NCBI GenBank assembly: GCA_034096865.1
Contig: JAWQFJ010001812.1
Coordinates: 130,001-140,000 of the forward strand
From: Theodoxus fluviatilis
Taxonomy: Eukaryota > Mollusca > Gastropoda > Cycloneritida > Neritidae
Direction: 5' to 3'
Length of the DNA: 10,000 bases
The position numbers were made by a program, and so were the translations under genes. The notes under the pieces were generated by a model. That model did not search any database. It saw only the letters and a program-made list of their open reading frames with translations, and was not told where the DNA came from. Shown in pieces: positions 1 through 8,297 of this stretch. Position 1 is the stretch's first letter. Each line of letters starts with the position of its first letter.

Positions 1-317
1 CACCACCAGTAATAAAACCAAGTGAATATTTTGAACCATGTGCAGGTGCTACACTTGATAAAGAACGAACTCATTACGACACTGGTGTCAACAGTGCAGA
101 CCTATTCATTGTGATCACTGATCAAAGGTACTTCAAAATAAGAAATGTAATAACATGTTCATCACTTTTCCTCGAACACTACAACTCAACATTCTAAAAT
201 TGAGACAAATGGTTTTGCTATAGACGTCTTCACTTCACACTAATACTGGATTTATCATTGTAGCTAGGATTAAACTTGCGATTGGTGGACTGGACCATTT
301 AAGTGAACTGCACTGCA

Positions 318-374
318 CGCTCATTCTGTGAACCCGAGTCAGTATTGACTCTGGCACAGTTCGCAATGAATGCG
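318..374. repeat. Imperfect nested hairpin
   Basis: The outer stem CGCTCATT roughly pairs with AATGAATGCG. The middle stem CTGTG (326-330) pairs with CACAG (355-359). The inner stem GAGTCA (336-341) pairs with TGACTC (346-351) across a 4-nt loop. All parts are nested on one axis. This is about the size of a small hairpin precursor, but the internal loops (AACCC/TGG) make it imperfect and I see nothing that identifies a function. Confidence 0.4.
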
Positions 375-688
375 TAATAGACTTGACCCTTCGCGTTATA
401 GCATTTCGCCAAAAATAGTTCGTTCTGATACTATTTTTTCTCCAATTTGTACAGAAATCATTCAGATGTCAAAACTTGTCTCCATTTCAACACAAACGTT
501 TTATTTTATCGAATGAACGCTTGTTTATTACCTCAATAAGAGTAAGTTATAAGTTTTGTGCGAAATAGTCTTAGATCTACTTTAACGGCATATGTCAGGG
601 AGCAGATCGGCTATCCCACAAGCCTCTCGTGTGACCTCCTCATGCATATTTTCGGACGAAAACCTTCCATCACGTGATGTCAACTGGG

Positions 689-723
689 CTAGAGACACTT
701 TGGCCGGTAGGCAAAGTCTCTAG
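689..723. repeat. Short hairpin
   Basis: CTAGAGA (689-695) pairs with TCTCTAG (717-723), and CTTTG (698-702) pairs with CAAAG (712-716). There is a 2-nt bulge on the left arm and a 9-nt GC-rich loop. It may be a remnant of a palindromic element; no function is visible. Confidence 0.4.
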
Positions 724-1335
724 TGAACTAGAATGCTGCACGCTATTTTGACCTTATCAAAGCCAATGCTGGTCGCGAGACAGCTTGTCGAATAATTTGA
801 CATAGGCAAGACATCAGTGTAGTGCAAAGCTGAGTGTCTTTTTCACTTTTAGTATTGACTACTGTTGATGATAATGTAAATTAAATTTATTTTTATTGCT
901 GTAAGTGTAACAGACACATTGTCGCGATTTTTGAACCAGAGAGTCAAGTTCAGAATTACGACCACCTCAGTTTTACCACCATTTTGAGGTAGTCCCAGAG
1001 ATGGTCATCATTCTGAGGTTTCGCTGTAGTACACAACAAAGCTATTTGGGGAAGCTCTCAGTATACCCTTCATGTCTATATATATTGGTCTTGGTTTGAG
1101 CATCCGAGTGTTACCTGTGAGGTGAAATGTGACTTGGACGGTCCATCGGTCAATGAGCAGTTTCCACCTCAAGTGCTAGGAGTGTGTTGCGGTATCGATC
1201 TACTCTGTGTTGGGAATGAATGAACAACCATCTTGCCGGAAGATTTGTTCAGTGAGGCCTCGCTGTTGGTTTTTCTGTTGGACTGGTGCGAATGGTAAGT
1301 ACGTTTGGGGACGTTTCCTAGTGTTTGATACAGGA

Positions 1336-1483
1336 GCGTGTTGCTTACGCTAGGAACCTTGCAAGATCTTGCGGACCATAGGCCTGTGTCAACATGATGA
1401 AAGTAGATGTAAAGGCAGTCAAATGTTTCACACATGTTGACACCGGCCTATTTTTTGCCAACTTGGTGGGCTAAGCAACGCGC
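1336..1483. mobile_element. Foldback (inverted-repeat) element, locus 1
   Basis: Two collinear blocks are inverted around a centre near 1414. The inner block ATAGGCCTGTGTCAACATG (1378-1396) matches the complement of 1433-1451 at 18 of 19 positions. The outer block GCGTGTTGCTTA (1336-1347) matches the complement of 1472-1483 at 11 of 12. The sequence between blocks is more diverged and differs in length between arms, and the left arm carries the perfect palindrome GCAAGATCTTGC (1361-1372). The central loop is 36 nt. The left arm also resembles 3894-3973, so this is probably a dispersed element (MITE-like or foldback) and not a chance hairpin. No transposase frame or clear target-site duplication was found, so the family is unassigned. 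Confidence 0.5.
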
Positions 1484-1850
1484 CCCAAGGTTTGGCGACC
1501 AGTTTTTGTAACGCGTGGGTTGGCCTCTATTTGCCAAGAGGGTCTGAACGCAACGTTGGATCGGATAGATCTAGCCTTCTTCCGATATTCTCTGGTGGCC
1601 AGTTCAGCTGCTTGGGGCCGTCCCTGGCCTGGCTACTGGAGCAGGCCCCGAAAGCTCAACATCCTGGGGTTCCAGCTGATGAAGGGGCATCGAGCGGCTC
1701 TGGTCGTATACTATACATACATTTATTCCGCAACTTTTTTGCGGCAGCGGCTGCGGCACCCGGACAGAGTACTATCGCACTGGCGTCCAGCGGCAGGGGA
1801 GCTGGCTCTGCTGCGAGGACGAGAGGTGTGTGCGTGATGATCTAAGTAAT
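1484..1850. other. GC-rich block with overlapping forward open frames; coding not supported
   Basis: This stretch is clearly richer in G+C than its surroundings. All three forward frames are open together over about 1683-1837, as expected by chance where AT-rich stop codons are scarce. One frame runs stop to stop from 1683 to 1925 (81 codons, stop TAA at 1926). It includes a cysteine cluster spaced C-x3-C, then CC-x4-C, encoded at roughly 1739-1826, but has no start codon at its head. The other two frames begin at TTG or late ATG codons and show alanine-rich or low-complexity stretches. I do not recognise any of the three as a known family. It may be a divergent exon, a transposon fragment or simply GC-rich intron sequence. 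Confidence 0.35.
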
Positions 1851-2072
1851 AATAAGGACGATGATTTTATTTCTACACCATTTTTACAAACATGTTATGA
1901 AACTCACGATGCTTCACATACAACTTAATTATGTAAAGAGTTAAAAGACAAGATTATGTCCAGCTATGTACAACCATACACACCCACAGACAGAGACAAA
2001 TCATAACTTTTATCTTACAGATAATTTTTTAAAGGAGAGATAAACTGATGAAAACGGTCCAAAATGAATAAA
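1851..2072. other. AT-rich unique sequence, nothing recognised
   Basis: This is an AT-rich spacer between the GC-rich block and the microsatellite complex. It has no inverted repeat or open frame worth reporting. An AATAAA hexamer occurs near 2067, but without an upstream coding frame it cannot be called a polyadenylation signal. Confidence 0.5.
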
Positions 2073-2097
2073 GAAATGAATGAATGAACGAACATGT
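2073..2097. repeat. Short degenerate (AATG)n
   Basis: A few copies of AATG/AACG tetranucleotide (aaatgaatgaatgaacgaac) lie directly upstream of the long polypyrimidine tract. It is a decayed microsatellite edge. Confidence 0.6.
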
Positions 2098-2100
2098 CCA

Positions 2101-2270
<170 letters not shown>

Positions 2271-2510
2271 AACATGGACGCTTGAAGCAGCAATGAACCT
2301 ACACCTCCTGCTTCCAACTCTGTCCACGACAGGGTTTTCACATGTCGCACCTCCAGCAGCGTCACTGAAGACTCCCAAACAACGTTGACGCAATTCGCCT
2401 GGCACTTTATCTTCAGCGAGGTTCCAGAAAAAAAGGGGGGATGTCTGGGTTTGTCATTGAACAATGTCTGCAATTTTCCCATTTCACTTCTGTGCCCCTT
2501 TCGTATCTCT
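2271..2510. other. Unique spacer between two microsatellite blocks
   Basis: About 240 bp of ordinary-complexity sequence lies between an (AC)n tract on the left and a (CTGC)n(TG)n tract on the right. It contains short A and G runs near 2430-2440. No motif or gene is recognised. Confidence 0.6.

Positions 2511-2545
<35 letters not shown>
2511..2545 (+). repeat. (CTGC)n tetranucleotide microsatellite
   Basis: 8.75 uninterrupted copies of CTGC. A short TCTCT run precedes it and it passes directly into TG-rich repeats, giving a compound (TC)(CTGC)(TG) order. Confidence 0.95.
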
Positions 2546-2546
<1 letters not shown>

Positions 2547-2701
2547 GTATGTGTGTGTGTGTATGTGCGTGCATGTGTGTGTATGTGTGCATGTGTGTGT
2601 TTGTTTGTGTGTGCGTGTGCGTGTGTGAGCGTGCGCGCGCGTGCTCGCGTGTGTGTGTTTGTGTATGTGTGTGAGTGTGTATGTGTCTGTGTGTGTATGT
2701 C

Positions 2702-2742
<41 letters not shown>

Positions 2743-3012
2743 CTGTGTGCGTGTTCGTGTGTTCGTGTGCGTCTGCATGAGTATGCATGCATGCGTGCTC
2801 GCATGTGTATACAAGCGTATGTGTGTAATAGGTGCTTGTATGATGTTTGTGTACTTGCATGCATTAGATGTATGTGTACGTGCGTGTGTTCGTGTCTGAG
2901 CGTGTCAGCACACGCTTGTATTTGCATGCTCGTATTTGCGTGAACTCCCTTTGTATTGTATCTCCATTTCATGCTAAGTGATCGTGCTTGCGTTTGTGTT
3001 CGCGTGTATGTC
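2546..3012 (+). repeat. Long degenerate (TG)n tract
   Basis: TG-rich sequence runs for more than 400 bp. The purest part is (GT)18 at 2705-2740. Interruptions are mostly GC, AT, TT or CT dinucleotides, and density falls off after about 2780, with scattered TG/TGCG runs to about 3012. A 16-bp perfectly alternating purine-pyrimidine run including GCGCGCGC lies at 2629-2644. It looks like an old microsatellite decaying outward from a younger core. Cys-Val and Thr-His frames here are artefacts. Confidence 0.9.
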
Positions 3013-3217
3013 CTCAAGTTGAAAGACTGCAATGTCGGTACCAGTAAAGATGGCATGACATAACATTACACAATTTCAAAATTTCGGCTATTGGGCTTTT
3101 CAGTTAATTACCACTTCATTTAAATTTACATGTTTAAAAGTTGTTTTTAAATTTTGATTTACGTAGATTTATGTAAAATTAAGAGCATGCGTAACTCTGT
3201 TCATAAAAATTACTTGC
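3013..3217. other. AT-rich unique sequence
   Basis: Strongly AT-rich DNA, especially 3060-3180, with runs of A and T. No gene or repeat is recognised. Confidence 0.5.
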
Positions 3218-3220
3218 AGC

Positions 3221-3640
3221 TCAAGCTTGGAGTGCTTGATGGCTTTTCAGTGATGACAACTCACAATACATTACACCATTGCGCAGTCTCGCATTGTCTC
3301 GCGCCTTCTCGGAGACTGGAGTCACAGCCGAGACCCCTGCGGACAGCACATTGATTTGCATTCTCCACGGCCATCCTGGGCGCCGGCACCGCGTTGCCAA
3401 GGAGACGAAGCCAGGGGAAGTCTGGTGACGTGGAGTCGCATGAGGCAGCGCCGCAACCCAGTGCACAGAGGCCTCGATGCCGGTAAAGACCAGTCCCGAC
3501 CGCACCAGCGTCTTTACGGCGTCTGAAATGGACAGGTCGCCGACTCTACCTAAGTAAGGAAAACCATCAATGCACGCTTGAACACTCTGAAACAGAACCA
3601 ACCGCCACAGTTTCTCTTGGGCAGGTCTGAACAGTTGCAT
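3221..3640 (-). CDS. Open frame of 139 codons, possible degraded or partial exon; product unknown
   Basis: Among non-repetitive frames this is the longest and most protein-like. On the minus strand it starts at an ATG at 3638-3640 and stops at 3221-3223. The frame stays open about ten codons further upstream to a stop at 3671-3673. The first 60 residues have a plausible mix of hydrophobic, charged and aromatic residues with no low-complexity runs. Between about 3460 and 3545 the codons mostly end in G or C. The later part is rich in Pro, Arg and Ser and less convincing. No signal peptide, membrane segment, catalytic motif or known family is recognised, and there is no clear splice acceptor upstream. 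The elevated G+C of 3290-3560 could alone explain an open frame of this length. It may be a chance frame, a transposon remnant or an exon of a gene lying mostly outside the window. Confidence 0.2.
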   Translation of the reverse strand: MQLFRPAQEKLWRLVLFQSVQACIDGFPYLGRVGDLSISDAVKTLVRSGLVFTGIEASVHWVAALPHATPRHQTSPGFVSLATRCRRPGWPWRMQINVLSAGVSAVTPVSEKARDNARLRNGVMYCELSSLKSHQALQA

Positions 3641-3893
3641 GAAGTCTTCATTTTGTTTCCGTGCCAGATGTCATAACTTTGCCCCTACCCTCCACACACA
3701 CCCCATCCCCACCCTCCACTCCATACCCACAAAAAAAGTTTAAGAAAAAGCAAATATGGATGATGTACCTAGGTATTTTTGTCATTATGGTCATAACATT
3801 TTGCTCTCTCACCATGACCTTGTTCCAGATGCGTGTCAGGACATTGATGCCGAAGTAGGACTCGCCGTGTCAGCACGAGGCGAGACCTGGGCC
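3641..3893. other. Unique sequence with a C-rich patch
   Basis: A C-rich pyrimidine stretch near 3678-3730 is followed by an A run and then ordinary sequence. No supported gene lies in it. Short open frames on both strands lack any recognisable domain. Confidence 0.5.
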
Positions 3894-4150
3894 GCGTTGC
3901 ATTGACGCTAGGATCCTGCGAGGTCCTGCGAGGTCCTGCGAGGTTTAGTGTGGCATAGGTCGATGTCAACATGCGTCAAGAATCGCGTATCTCCCTCATC
4001 AGCTGGAATCCAGCGGTTTTTATGTTTTCGGGGCTCCGCACAAATAGTCCCAAGCAGCATTTACATTGCCTTTTCATCTGCTTGCAACTTGTTGACATAT
4101 GTTGACACCACTCTATTCCTCGCAGGAGTTTTCTTGGCTTTCCTCGCGTC
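3894..4150. mobile_element. Foldback (inverted-repeat) element, locus 2
   Basis: The left arm (about 3894-3973) and right arm (about 4096-4150) are inverted copies. GACGCTAGGA (3904-3913) matches the complement of 4141-4150 at 9 of 10 positions. TCCTGCGAGG (3914-3923 and its repeats) matches the complement of 4118-4127 exactly. The TGTCAACAT block (3965-3973) is mirrored by TGTTGACACC at 4100-4109. The left arm aligns in the same order with the left arm of the element at 1336-1483: GTTGC, ACGCTAGGA, then CATAGG and TGTCAACATG. The 120-bp centre is unique. A basic 85-codon minus-strand frame across it (3976-4233) resembles no family I know. No transposase or clear target duplication is seen. 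Confidence 0.5.
3914..3943 (+). repeat. Three tandem copies of a 10-bp unit
   Basis: TCCTGCGAGG is repeated three times without change, inside the left arm of the second foldback element. The opposite arm has one copy (complement at 4118-4127), so the triplication probably occurred after the arms formed. Confidence 0.9.
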
Positions 4151-4588
4151 TGTTCAATATACCCCTTACGTCTCAGTCCCAACAACTTCCGCTTGACCTC
4201 GAGATGAGTTTGTAGTTGTCTGGTGAACAACAAATGGCGTCAACTTTAGGACACAAGAGTTAAGCGATGGGAAAATGGCACAGAAGTGAACACGAGGGGA
4301 AAAGGCATATATATATCAACGGGCGAACTTAGGAAATTTTCTTATGGTTTACAAGCGTGATTCGGTTCTTTCTCTTCTGATACTTAACCATGTCAGTGTT
4401 AATAGTGCTGAAATAATCAAAGCCAAAAAAGTAAGGTGTGGTGCAATACATGTACACACACGATGTAATACGGTCAACGAAGCTGAAATCAAAATAGGAA
4501 CTGTACTAAACAATATTTTGCAACGTCTTAATGACCACAACATCATGACTTAAAACACGCCGGCCACCAACGTTTCGAAAAGGTTCGC
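4151..4588. other. Unique non-coding sequence
   Basis: Ordinary sequence with a short (AT)n stretch at about 4308-4316. A pair of opposing short open frames at about 4344-4553 has no recognisable content. No gene, RNA or repeat is supported. Confidence 0.5.
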
Positions 4589-4627
4589 GGGTGGGGGTGG
4601 GGAAGAGGGGCTGGGGGGGAGGGGGGG
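4589..4627 (+). other. G-quadruplex-forming motif
   Basis: Six G-runs of 3, 5, 4, 4, 7 and 7 bases are separated by spacers of 1, 1, 4, 2 and 1 bases. This fits the standard intramolecular G-quadruplex pattern (at least four runs of three or more G, loops of 1-7) with room to spare. The G-rich strand is the plus strand. Its role, if any, cannot be read from the sequence because no gene is identified nearby. Confidence 0.8.
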
Positions 4628-5487
4628 TGTGGAGTTTCCAGGGTTATTTCAGACCAATACAAAACACTTTAAGCACTTTAAGCTCCCATCTCACTGCTTT
4701 GGTGACGCGGAGTGAACGTGGCGCATATGAACGCATCCTGCCGTAAACTCATTTGAGTTCCTCAGATCTGCGTCGCGTTAACCCTTTCCTTTTAGACCGA
4801 GCTTGGCTTGGCCCTGGCTTTTCTCTCGTGGCGCTCTCTTATTAAAGCCCAGATTCCACAAACGCCTGCACCATCTGGTTCTGATATGGCTCTTTTACCA
4901 TGACGGAAAACGAAGACATGTGAGATAACGTCCAATTCCAGCAATTCGGAACCTATGTCAATCTGCGAGTGCACTACACACGGATGGATGGTTCTTTTTT
5001 TTCGGAGCCGCGGCAGTCAGTCTACGTAACTGTGGGCAATCACTCTCGCAGCTAGCGTCCTGTTTGCTTCATTATGCAGTGGTGTTCTTTACCCCAGATG
5101 CTCAGTTTACAACGAGTGCGAAATGGAATACGAGTAACCCTTACAAGCTTACTGCAACCTGCAGAGCCTTTCCGAGCCTTTCCGGACGCTTACGGCGTAT
5201 ACAAGAACGTTTGGGTCTGTTGACAGTGCGACTGTGTGGCTAGGAATATACGCAGAAACTAAAGATAACATAAGAACAACTTTTGAACGAATTTCCATCA
5301 ATCTTACTACTCTTTTCTACTCCGTTTTCCGTCTGTGCCCCTGTTTGCTCGTCAACTTGACAGCCTTTCCTACATATATATGCATTCCTGCGTGTCTGTC
5401 TGTCTGTGACTGTTTCAGACTTTCTGTTCTCTCCCTTCCTTTTCCCTTCATTCTCTTTTACATCCCTTTCTCCGTCCCCTAACGCAT
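4628..5487. other. Unique sequence, no gene seen
   Basis: It contains two small tandem duplications (CACTTTAAG twice near 4665-4682, GAGCCTTTCC twice near 5164-5183) and a short (TGTC)n near 5393-5407 that leads into increasingly pyrimidine-rich DNA. A 60-codon minus-strand frame at 4792-4974 is too short and unrecognised to call. Confidence 0.5.
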
Positions 5488-5499
5488 CCTCTCTCTCTC

Positions 5500-5545
<46 letters not shown>

Positions 5546-5610
5546 CCTCCCTCCCTCCCTCCCTCCCTCCCTCCCTCTCCCTCTCCCTCTCCCTCCCTCT
5601 ACCTCCCTCT

Positions 5611-5655
<45 letters not shown>

Positions 5656-5764
5656 CTATATCTCTCTCATCTCTCTACTCTCTCTCTTACTCTCTCTCTC
5701 TTCTCTCTCTCTTTCTTTCTCTCTCTCTCACTCTCTCTTTCCAGTCAGTCAGTCAGTCAGTCAG

Positions 5765-5842
<78 letters not shown>

Positions 5843-5849
5843 CCTCCCT
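5488..5849 (+). repeat. Long composite polypyrimidine microsatellite
   Basis: About 360 bp of nearly all C and T on the plus strand. In order: (CT)n with one CAC break, (CCCT)n at about 5541-5576, a mixed (CCCTCT)n block to about 5630, imperfect (CT)n with scattered A, (CAGT)n, then pure (CT)n ending in CCCT units. The uninterrupted pyrimidine runs are 5503-5600 (98 nt), 5602-5657 (56 nt) and 5768-5849 (82 nt). Frames here give only Ser-Leu-Pro or Arg-Glu repeats. Confidence 0.95.
5742..5767 (+). repeat. (CAGT)n tetranucleotide microsatellite
   Basis: Six and a half uninterrupted CAGT copies embedded in the polypyrimidine tract. It is the only block there with regular purines. Confidence 0.95.
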
Positions 5850-7376
5850 GCGGGCTAGCAACATGGAGAAAAAACTATTCAATGATGTAAAGCAATTGTG
5901 TACGCAGCTAGATATCTTCTTTTTCGTCTGGCCGTAACCAATCATTTGCCCACGCCATGCAGAACCGTGAACGGTGTTCCTTCGGCAGCTTCCTGGGACC
6001 TGGCTTGGAAGTGGCGAGTCGTGGTGCATAGTTGCGTTTTTACTCCCCTTCCTCCCTGCCTTAGCCTCGTGACGCCACATCAGTGCAGTCAGCCTTGACC
6101 TGAGTGCAGCACGATAGTCTTGTTCCGGAGCCACTAGCCACCAGCGGCTACATGGTGTCTAGCAGGAAGCAGCGCACCGAACAAGGCAGTTACCGGAATG
6201 CAGATGTAGACATCCGGTGTGTAGGGTGGGAGACGTGTGACCACGTGTTGCGTAGCACATTGGTTCGGGTCTGAAAATGCAACCTTGGTAGAACGCAATG
6301 TCGACTTAAAAAAAAACGGTGACCCTTGGCCGAGTTTATTTTAAAGTTGAAAGTGATGGTAAAAACGATGGCTTTCCACACAATTTCTCACTTGCGTGTG
6401 ATCGATCAGTCCAAATTGAGTCGATCCTATAAATGCCTCATGCGATTTTCGAATATCGTATCATAACAAAGTGCGATGAATTCCTTTCAAAGTGTAATCA
6501 AAAGTGCAATAGTGTATGCTAGTGGTTGATGATTTGTTCCATATATTACATGTGTAATAAAACGGGCATTTCTGAGAGAGCGGCTTTTTAAGTGTGCAGC
6601 TAACACTCTGTTATAGCAACCAAAATTTACAAAGAAAAGGCACTTTCGTTGGCTTTTAGGAATAGGCATTACCTTAATGGCCAATAAAAGTGCTCTGTAT
6701 GCATAAAAAGGAGTCTCCCAGAGTGATACTATACTGTTGCACGGATTATTATACAAGTATAGCAGAATCAAGATAATGACACGGTGGAGTGTAACACAAT
6801 TAGACGTGCTTTTTTAGTGTACGTAGTCTACCTGTAGACTAAAAAATACAACCACTTTTTGGTGACTTTGAAGCCTGAAACTGATAAAGTATATATGATG
6901 GTTCAGCTTTCCTGAATTGAGCAAAATATTAACATTGCTCAAGTGATTTCATTGGTGCACATCCTGCTGTACCTCGATTTGGCTGACAGCGGCTCCATCT
7001 CCGTCCCCAGGGAACCAGTCCAACCCAGAGCTGGTTCAAGTCTACGAGTGTTTTCCCTGCTCTCACAGATGCCCCGTTGTACACTCTGTCCAGGCTCCAT
7101 AAAGATCACTTAGAAGTTAAAGTTTGGCGAACTAGACGTTTGTCTCATAGTCGAATCCTTACTGAAATTCACACAGGAAAATGTTTCACCATGGCAGTAC
7201 GCGTTAGCGATGACGATAAGGAAGATATGATAATTCTCTTTCTTCTTCTTTTTTCTCTTTTATTTTCTTCCTAGAAGGTACGCAAAAGTTCTAGATGTAG
7301 CGCATAGGAGGCGTTCTGCAGACGACGGGAGTATACAGACACACAGTGTATACTGGGTAGCATTCGTGAGATGAAA
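5850..7376. other. Unique sequence, no gene seen
   Basis: This is the longest stretch without a notable repeat. 5930-6130 is moderately GC-rich but no frame has recognisable content. 6290-6960 is AT-rich with two AATAAA hexamers (near 6557 and 6684) and no upstream coding frame. Small inverted repeats occur at 6810-6846, at 7012-7037 (GAACCAG / CTGGTTC) and at 7330-7354 (AGTATACA / TGTATACT, 9-nt loop). A weak pair of Pol III-like boxes lies around 6980 and 7033 but does not fold as a tRNA by eye. Confidence 0.5.
6810..6846. repeat. Short palindromic hairpin
   Basis: TAGTCTAC (6824-6831) pairs perfectly with GTAGACTA (6834-6841) over a 2-nt spacer. Alternatively TTTTTTAGT (6810-6818) pairs with ACTAAAAAA (6838-6846). 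The two pairings are mutually exclusive. It is probably a small palindrome of no known role. Confidence 0.5.
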
Positions 7377-7555
7377 GTGGACCAGGGGTGCGTTCAGGCT
7401 TCAAACCCGCAGGCACTGCATGCGAAGGCGTGCCGCAGTTGACACAACTACGCTCGGCCTTGAACGACTCGACTGCGAAGCCTGAACCGCGCTGTAGATG
7501 AAATGTAGCTCTGCGCAGGCCTTTGAAGAGAGACTTGAACGTGCCCCCGTTCCAC
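7377..7555. mobile_element. Candidate small inverted-repeat (MITE-like) element
   Basis: The left end 7377-7402 (GTGGACCAGGGG then TGCGTTCAGGCTTC) and the complement of the right end 7531-7555 (GTGGAACGGGGG then CACGTTCAAGTC) are alike over about 25 bp with a few mismatches and single-base gaps. A second inverted pair lies inside: GTTCAGGCTTC (7392-7402) is the exact complement of 7477-7487. The interior has no coding frame. Termini of the form GGGGTGCGTTCA resemble ends I associate with non-autonomous DNA transposons, but this is from memory and untested. No target-site duplication was identified. Confidence 0.35.
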
Positions 7556-7869
7556 AGAGAGCTTTACTCGCACGTTCCATGATTCAGGCGTTGTCCACTC
7601 TTGATTGGGCATGCATGCGTAGGCAGACAGCGTATGTAGAACAAGAGCTGTGTGTGACTGGAGAAGTATTCAGGTCATGCTCGGTCGTCACCCCACTGTA
7701 CACACCGTGCCATGCGTGATGCAATGCCAGATAACCACTCAGGTGTGACGGGGTCCTCCCGGGAACTCATCACTAAGTGATGCATGGACAAGACAGCACT
7801 CTCCACAGACCTGGTCCTCGTTGATGTAGTTTCATGAGACTTCACGTGCTCTTACTGTGATCATCTTCA
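7556..7869. other. Unique sequence, nothing supported
   Basis: No gene, RNA or clear repeat is seen. From about 7831 it may weakly continue the dispersed repeat copy that is clear from 7870. Confidence 0.45.
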
Positions 7870-7928
7870 TGATTTTCGTGATCAGTGTCCTTACATAGCC
7901 TGCAATCACTGATGGACTGTAACACCTC
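7870..7928 (+). mobile_element. Dispersed repeat family, copy D (partial)
   Basis: It shares the family core, TGATTTTCGTG then about ten variable bases then CCTTACATAGCCT, followed by ACTGATGGACTGTAA. The corresponding sequence of the other copies is ACTGATAGGCCGTAA. It is the most diverged of the four copies and keeps only the 3' half of the element. Similarity may extend weakly upstream to about 7831. Confidence 0.55.
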
Positions 7929-7976
7929 ATCAGTGCAAACCAAAACTGATCGCTAACCACCGATGACTCATGGAAG

Positions 7977-7977
7977 T

Positions 7978-8068
<91 letters not shown>
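7977..8068 (+). repeat. (CT)n polypyrimidine microsatellite
   Basis: Ninety-two uninterrupted pyrimidines, mainly (CT)n with three TTTC interruptions in the first half and pure (CT)n in the second. The minus-strand frame through it encodes an Arg-Glu repeat and is an artefact. Confidence 0.95.
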
Positions 8069-8071
<3 letters not shown>

Positions 8072-8297
8072 GAAAAGAAGTCGGTGTGAACTGTTCTCCT
8101 TGGTAGTTCTTTCTTTCGCTTTCCCGCATAACAAAACTACGTCCTCGTTGGAATTACGCTTACACACATAATTTTTTAAATATCATTTTTCACAAAGGAA
8201 AATCTATTCCAGGAATGTCACCCCCAGACTCCAGGCAGCGTCCACTAGCCATTTTGAACTCTTCGATAGGATAGACAATGCCTGTCAAACGCCGTGT
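8069..8297. other. Unique sequence, nothing supported
   Basis: A short spacer between the (CT)n tract and the first full copy of the dispersed repeat. No motif is recognised. Confidence 0.5.

Larger units (their letters stand above)
1..1335. other. Unique non-coding sequence, no gene seen
   Basis: No open frame of gene-like character, RNA gene or long repeat is visible here. It contains three small inverted repeats: a nested hairpin at 318-374, a hairpin at 689-723, and an ACCACCTCA / TGAGGTAGT pair at 961-993 (one mismatch). A 10-bp palindrome with a CACGTG core lies at 669-678. The sequence is AT-leaning and looks like intron or intergenic DNA of an animal. It could hold undetected regulatory sites or old transposon remnants. 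Confidence 0.6.

Noticed and set aside
1057..1076. Possible relation of AGTATACCCTTCATGTC to AATATACCCCTTACGTC near 4156
   Set aside because: The words are alike but lie in a different order relative to the two foldback elements, so a shared element is not supported without an alignment.
3976..4233. Basic 85-codon minus-strand frame overlapping the second foldback element
   Set aside because: It runs through an inverted-repeat arm, resembles no transposase I can recognise, and has no counterpart in the first foldback locus.
4792..4974. Minus-strand 60-codon frame with a partly protein-like middle
   Set aside because: Too short, no recognised family and no splice or promoter context. The expected number of such frames by chance in 10 kb is not small.
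5406..6134. Open frames across the polypyrimidine tract and into 6134
   Set aside because: Most of the length is a (CT)n translation, and the remaining non-repeat part has no recognisable domain or start context.
6557..6690. AATAAA hexamers as polyadenylation signals
   Set aside because: The region is AT-rich, where such hexamers are expected by chance, and no coding frame or gene end lies upstream.
6970..7045. Possible tRNA gene or tRNA-derived SINE head
   Set aside because: TGGCTGACAGCGG near 6980 and GGTTCAAGTCT at 7033 resemble Pol III boxes weakly, but no acceptor, anticodon or D-arm pairing could be made by eye.
7832..8167. Minus-strand 111-codon frame
   Set aside because: Its core is an Arg-Glu repeat from (CT)n, and its ends lie in a dispersed repeat and unrecognised sequence.
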